A DNA stretch of 64,000 nucleotides from the NCBI GenBank assembly GCA_041391765.1, contig JAWKNJ010000032.1:3981-67980 (forward strand), in the 5' to 3' direction. Made by a program: the position numbers and the translations under genes. The notes beneath the pieces were generated by a model. That model was not told where the DNA came from and searched no databases. It saw only the letters and a list, made by a program, of their open reading frames with translations. Numbering within the stretch: the first letter of the stretch is position 1; the number at the start of each line of letters is the position of its first letter. This document shows, piece by piece, positions 63,001 to 64,000 of this stretch. The stretch is from SHAN690 sp041391765. GTDB taxonomy: Bacteria > Bacteroidota > Bacteroidia > Flavobacteriales_G > Salibacteraceae.

Positions 63001-64000
63001 GGGTAGGTTAGGGTGTCTCCACCTTGTGCAGTGCGAAATGTTCCATTTACTTGAAGGACTTCATTGTCAAATTCACCATAAATAAGTGGATCATTAAAAG
63101 AAATTTTTTGGTTTGAGATGATCAGTCTGTTGCTAACAGCGGTAGGAGAATCGAATTGTCCAGCTTGGAAACCTATGTAAATGTTACCCGAACCGTGAGC
63201 GTTCCAGCCTGCTTCAAATCCAATGGCCACGTTTTCACTTCCGGCAGTGTCGCCCGCAATGGCACTTTGACCTATGCCGACATTGTATATTCCCGTTTTT
63301 ACATTACTCAATGCGCTGTATCCCAAAGCTGTGTTCGATGAACCCGTTGTTAGTTGCCCCAGTGCTCCGTTGCCGACTGCTGTATTGGGTCCGCTAGTGG
63401 ATGCGGCTAGTGAATATGCACCGATAGCGACATTACCTGTGGTGTTGACATTTTGGCTGAATGCGTTAACCCCGATAGCTATATTCCCTGTATGGTAATA
63501 AGTGCTGTCATTATGACTAACACCCGTGTTTCCATTACCAATAAACACATTACCACCAACAGATGTAGCCATATCAAGTTGGCCGTATTTGAAACGGTAA
63601 GCTAGCGCTGAGTCCGCGTACAATTCAACGTAGTTTGTTTTGGCTTGCACAAATGTGTTGTTGAATCTGATCCGAGTCGAGTCGTCTATAGTTGAGTTAG
63701 AAACAGTGGGCACATACAACGTATCGCCCGCTTCCACCAAAATCAACGAATCACCGCTTGCGGTGAAGTAGGCGGTGTCAATGAGTTCGTTCGTTGAACT
63801 CGAATCAGCCAAGAAGTCAGTGACCACGTATTCAATGTAGGAACCAGCTTGGTGAAACTGCAGTTTGTTACCACCAACTAGTACTATGGAATCTAACAGT
63901 TCATTGGTTGAGCTGGTATCAATGCCTATGGTGCCGCCATTGTGAGAGAGAATCAACGAGTCTCCTGTGCCATTCAGTGAAATGGTTTGAAGTTCATTGG
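57048..64000 (-). CDS. Giant fibre-like surface protein with lectin-like C-terminal domain (5' partial)
   Basis: The frame is open to the window edge (codons before 63956 read SLNGTGDS), so the N-terminus is missing; at least 2317 residues are visible. The start has tandem STNELLDSIVL/LVEAGDTLYV units, then YadA-type repeats (NVAIGAYSLAASTSGPN, 63.1-63.55 kb). The bulk is about eight modules of the form NYGVYGxA...YAAYFESGAVYVGDSLIIP and GAGAGKVLVSDALGNARW, alternating with VGIGT-type units. The last about 115 residues (CPSGFTKVNNNFCI, WFEAADSCSSMDAKLPSWSEW, QYRCVYHLKK) resemble a C-type-lectin-like fold with paired cysteines. There is no S74 domain. I infer a long stalk ending in a binding head. 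It is the first visible gene of the fibre operon. Confidence 0.85.
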   Translation of the reverse strand, partial: NELQTISLNGTGDSLILSHNGGTIGIDTSSTNELLDSIVLVGGNKLQFHQAGSYIEYVVTDFLADSSSTNELIDTAYFTASGDSLILVEAGDTLYVPTVSNSTIDDSTRIRFNNTFVQAKTNYVELYADSALAYRFKYGQLDMATSVGGNVFIGNGNTGVSHNDSTYYHTGNIAIGVNAFSQNVNTTGNVAIGAYSLAASTSGPNTAVGNGALGQLTTGSSNTALGYSALSNVKTGIYNVGIGQSAIAGDTAGSENVAIGFEAGWNAHGSGNIYIGFQAGQFDSPTAVSNRLIISNQKISFNDPLIYGEFDNEVLQVNGTFRTAQGGDTLTYPTVNGDSGQVMALIDSNGTLGFVDLNSLGDNLGNHTLDSNLRTAGNYISADGDDEGVYIDSNGWVGIDTNAPVTDETFTIRSQDQAWGMVNTNGNVVMGTWLYNSGGGAGQLGTYTNHRLEFITNNSSAHMIIDTNGNVGIGTPATERLSVFDPVSGTVGGKAGVKFVTNGAGSDTAWQRGLEVYNVGTQGYNDAIIGVAWGAGGETNQGVWGVAQNADVNKGVVGSATGTGSSNIGGEFSSDGASGQNYGIYSKASGADSNYAAYFESGAVYVGDSLIIPTGAGAGKVLVSDALGNARWDTLSGAADNLGDHIATENIQTNGFYLSNDGDNEGVFVDTLGKVGIGVSQPRTQFDVNGRMIVRGDSFNAYPILGSGHILTGYDIDDNMGVISSLNTPASAPLSISGSNIDFRTGGNYHYGSNPTSLTITNAGDVGIGGTPNQKFTVFDTVQNTSGMRESMRFNSTGAGSDTAFNRTFSTYNTGTQGTNTAIYGISWGNNPDYNYGIEGVAQNGGTWNTGTSGWAISTTTGINYGVYGQAMNSSAINRGVVGVIAGTTTGADAAVYGIANGAGYNTALYGRSAVANVGGTNVGLYTRALNADTNYAAYFESGAVYVGDSLIIPSGAGAGKVLTSDAFGNAYWDTIPSSGASIPVGLDSVLAVNNNANGDTIFNLGFIETGGASIDTLFGEYTDMELIFADTFIAETVISTPYIYADSVFADTVAVDSLFIANKKFPNPNSASANDVLSIDGSGNMVWTPPSVGSSDTNWTRSVSDTRIFNNNDSVTIGDTISQAKLSIYANNVSTGNSFGAVSFADGGDQARAIIGSATNGAVESRGVQGYAGGSPRNIGVIGQADAAIGDTAFAIYGEAFGAGTLYAGYFGNGNVFISDTLILPTNAGAGKVLTSDANGYATWQPASGAVDTNYWDSTGTIIHPANLSDSVGIGTIDPDAQLGVATVGNVGQFIAMNGTAAPGTEVIGLVIDDGNNGIGDHIGVNYVQYSGTANKAVGFNAEMGGADSNYGFTADYVSSSDLNMGVAATVGGGTVNTAIYGNADDSTGGVGFAGFFENGMVYVQDSMAIGNFNTDPGVKFQVYGTMKADSLILTNGAQNGYVLTSDAAGNASWQMPTGGADTDWDTTGSYVYNQNDSVGIGTNAPLYKLEVVGAGSFSDSLKVGDPYYYGGQFTSFTNGSDFPAGVFHAVTEDASVGLRVIGENSFVDTAVAIEAFAINGAVNYAARFEQGMVYAADSFMVGTDVPTAQVTVQTTDLYGIDVNQSGTQTGDVFGVSVFQSTDANGQKKYGMYSDVSGDANENTGLLVSVTAGDTNFGIRAEANDAAALNPTMNIGVRGTAIDAHFNYGVQGIAGAAAGDTAYGVYGTTLNGGGVEYAGYFANGNVVVNDTLILPTGAGAGKVLTSDANGKATWELPSGGSDSDWDSTVANNYLYNISQSVYVGDTNTGVGVGGRLNVVTSDSFGVFSVINGVGNPTQSMAGLFYNLATSPTADQYGIGAASVGTSGFRTGVWAIGRNGDVNVGIDALAETEAGNQSDWNYGVYSNAFGGDTNVAVYARTVGGVNTDSSVALYASASGTGVKYSGYFDQSNVYINDSLGIGVKNPAHRLDVAGGALIDYVLTDSLTLGNHVIPKADTASNGDVLSFDGTNIVWAPASGGADNDWDTAAGLVYNENDQVVIGANSSIGFGRFSVLDTGLVGSVFVQGGNNGSSNTASMYVINVAQGTGENTGMLVNATSASASESYGIRAFADSSNYTYGVVGAAGNPTITSAEAIGVKGQGMNLAGPAYGVYAGATSVSDTAYGLYAKATTGTGVRFAGYFDDGDVYIKDTLRMATGVGKNGHYLRTDATGKTYWDSLAVDTCPSGFTKVNNNFCILSGAINIGHDWFEAADSCSSMDAKLPSWSEWYTGTQVSGVDWSSSISWEWIDQASQNNASIVGGGLGATTADKRKTVSADNPITPSNSIQYRCVYHLKK

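Noticed and set aside
44907..64000. Prophage or phage tail region
   Set aside because: S74 and collar domains suggest phage, but there is no terminase, portal, capsid, tail tape-measure, lysis gene or integrase. The proteins carry secretory leaders, and the operon continues into PorP and OmpA genes.

Overview
The window looks like chromosomal DNA of a Bacteroidota (Flavobacteriia-like) bacterium. It carries type IX secretion system (T9SS) cargo with a type A C-terminal sorting domain, two proteins ending in the gliding-motility-associated CHU_C (type B) domain, two PorP/SprF-like outer-membrane proteins, SprB repeats, PD40-OmpA proteins with PorE-like layout, and a TonB-dependent receptor with an N-terminal carboxypeptidase-regulatory-like domain. 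No tRNA, rRNA, CRISPR array, transposase or integrase was seen. The core T9SS genes (gldK-N, sprA, porV) are not in the window.

Layout. 1-3371 (+): a compact operon of small genes: the end of an outer-membrane protein, a frameshifted glycine-zipper protein, a lipoprotein, an NTF2-like protein, a DUF4180 protein and a membrane J-domain protein. 3368-6625 (-): a large VPS10/sortilin-like propeller protein. 6783-7283 (+): thiol peroxidase Tpx. 7318-20886 (-): a T9SS type A SprB-repeat protein, then an operon of a roughly 3077-residue CHU_C adhesin (split by one frameshift), PorP and PD40-OmpA. 21125-23913 (+): an AIM24-family protein, a ChaN-like protein, an acyl-CoA thioesterase and an alpha/beta hydrolase. 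24052-33311 (-): a FAH-family hydrolase, a DEDDh exonuclease, a PorE-like OmpA protein, a large TPR-PD40 protein and a 2-oxoacid dehydrogenase E2. 33417-35825 (+): the TonB-dependent receptor.

35822-64000 (-): the most unusual region. Transcription runs from high to low coordinates. Four consecutive giant fibre-like proteins come first (the first continues past the window edge), followed without real gaps by a small CHU_C protein, a PorP/SprF protein and a very long TPR-PD40-stalk-OmpA protein. After about 100 bp come a YfiR-like gene, a TPR gene and a sensor-HAMP-SpoIIE phosphatase gene. Two fibre proteins end in phage-type S74 intramolecular chaperone domains and one has a phage tail collar domain. 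Three begin with visible secretory leaders, and there are no phage genes around. I infer a cell-surface fibre system exported across the outer membrane, anchored to peptidoglycan and perhaps governed by the adjacent signalling genes.

Reading frames are broken in several places: single indels near 1035, 1170, 19926 and 49317, and dense patches at about 36.84-39.32 kb and 43.38-43.79 kb. The broken genes keep recognisable family sequence when the frames are joined, so sequencing or assembly error is at least as likely as true decay.
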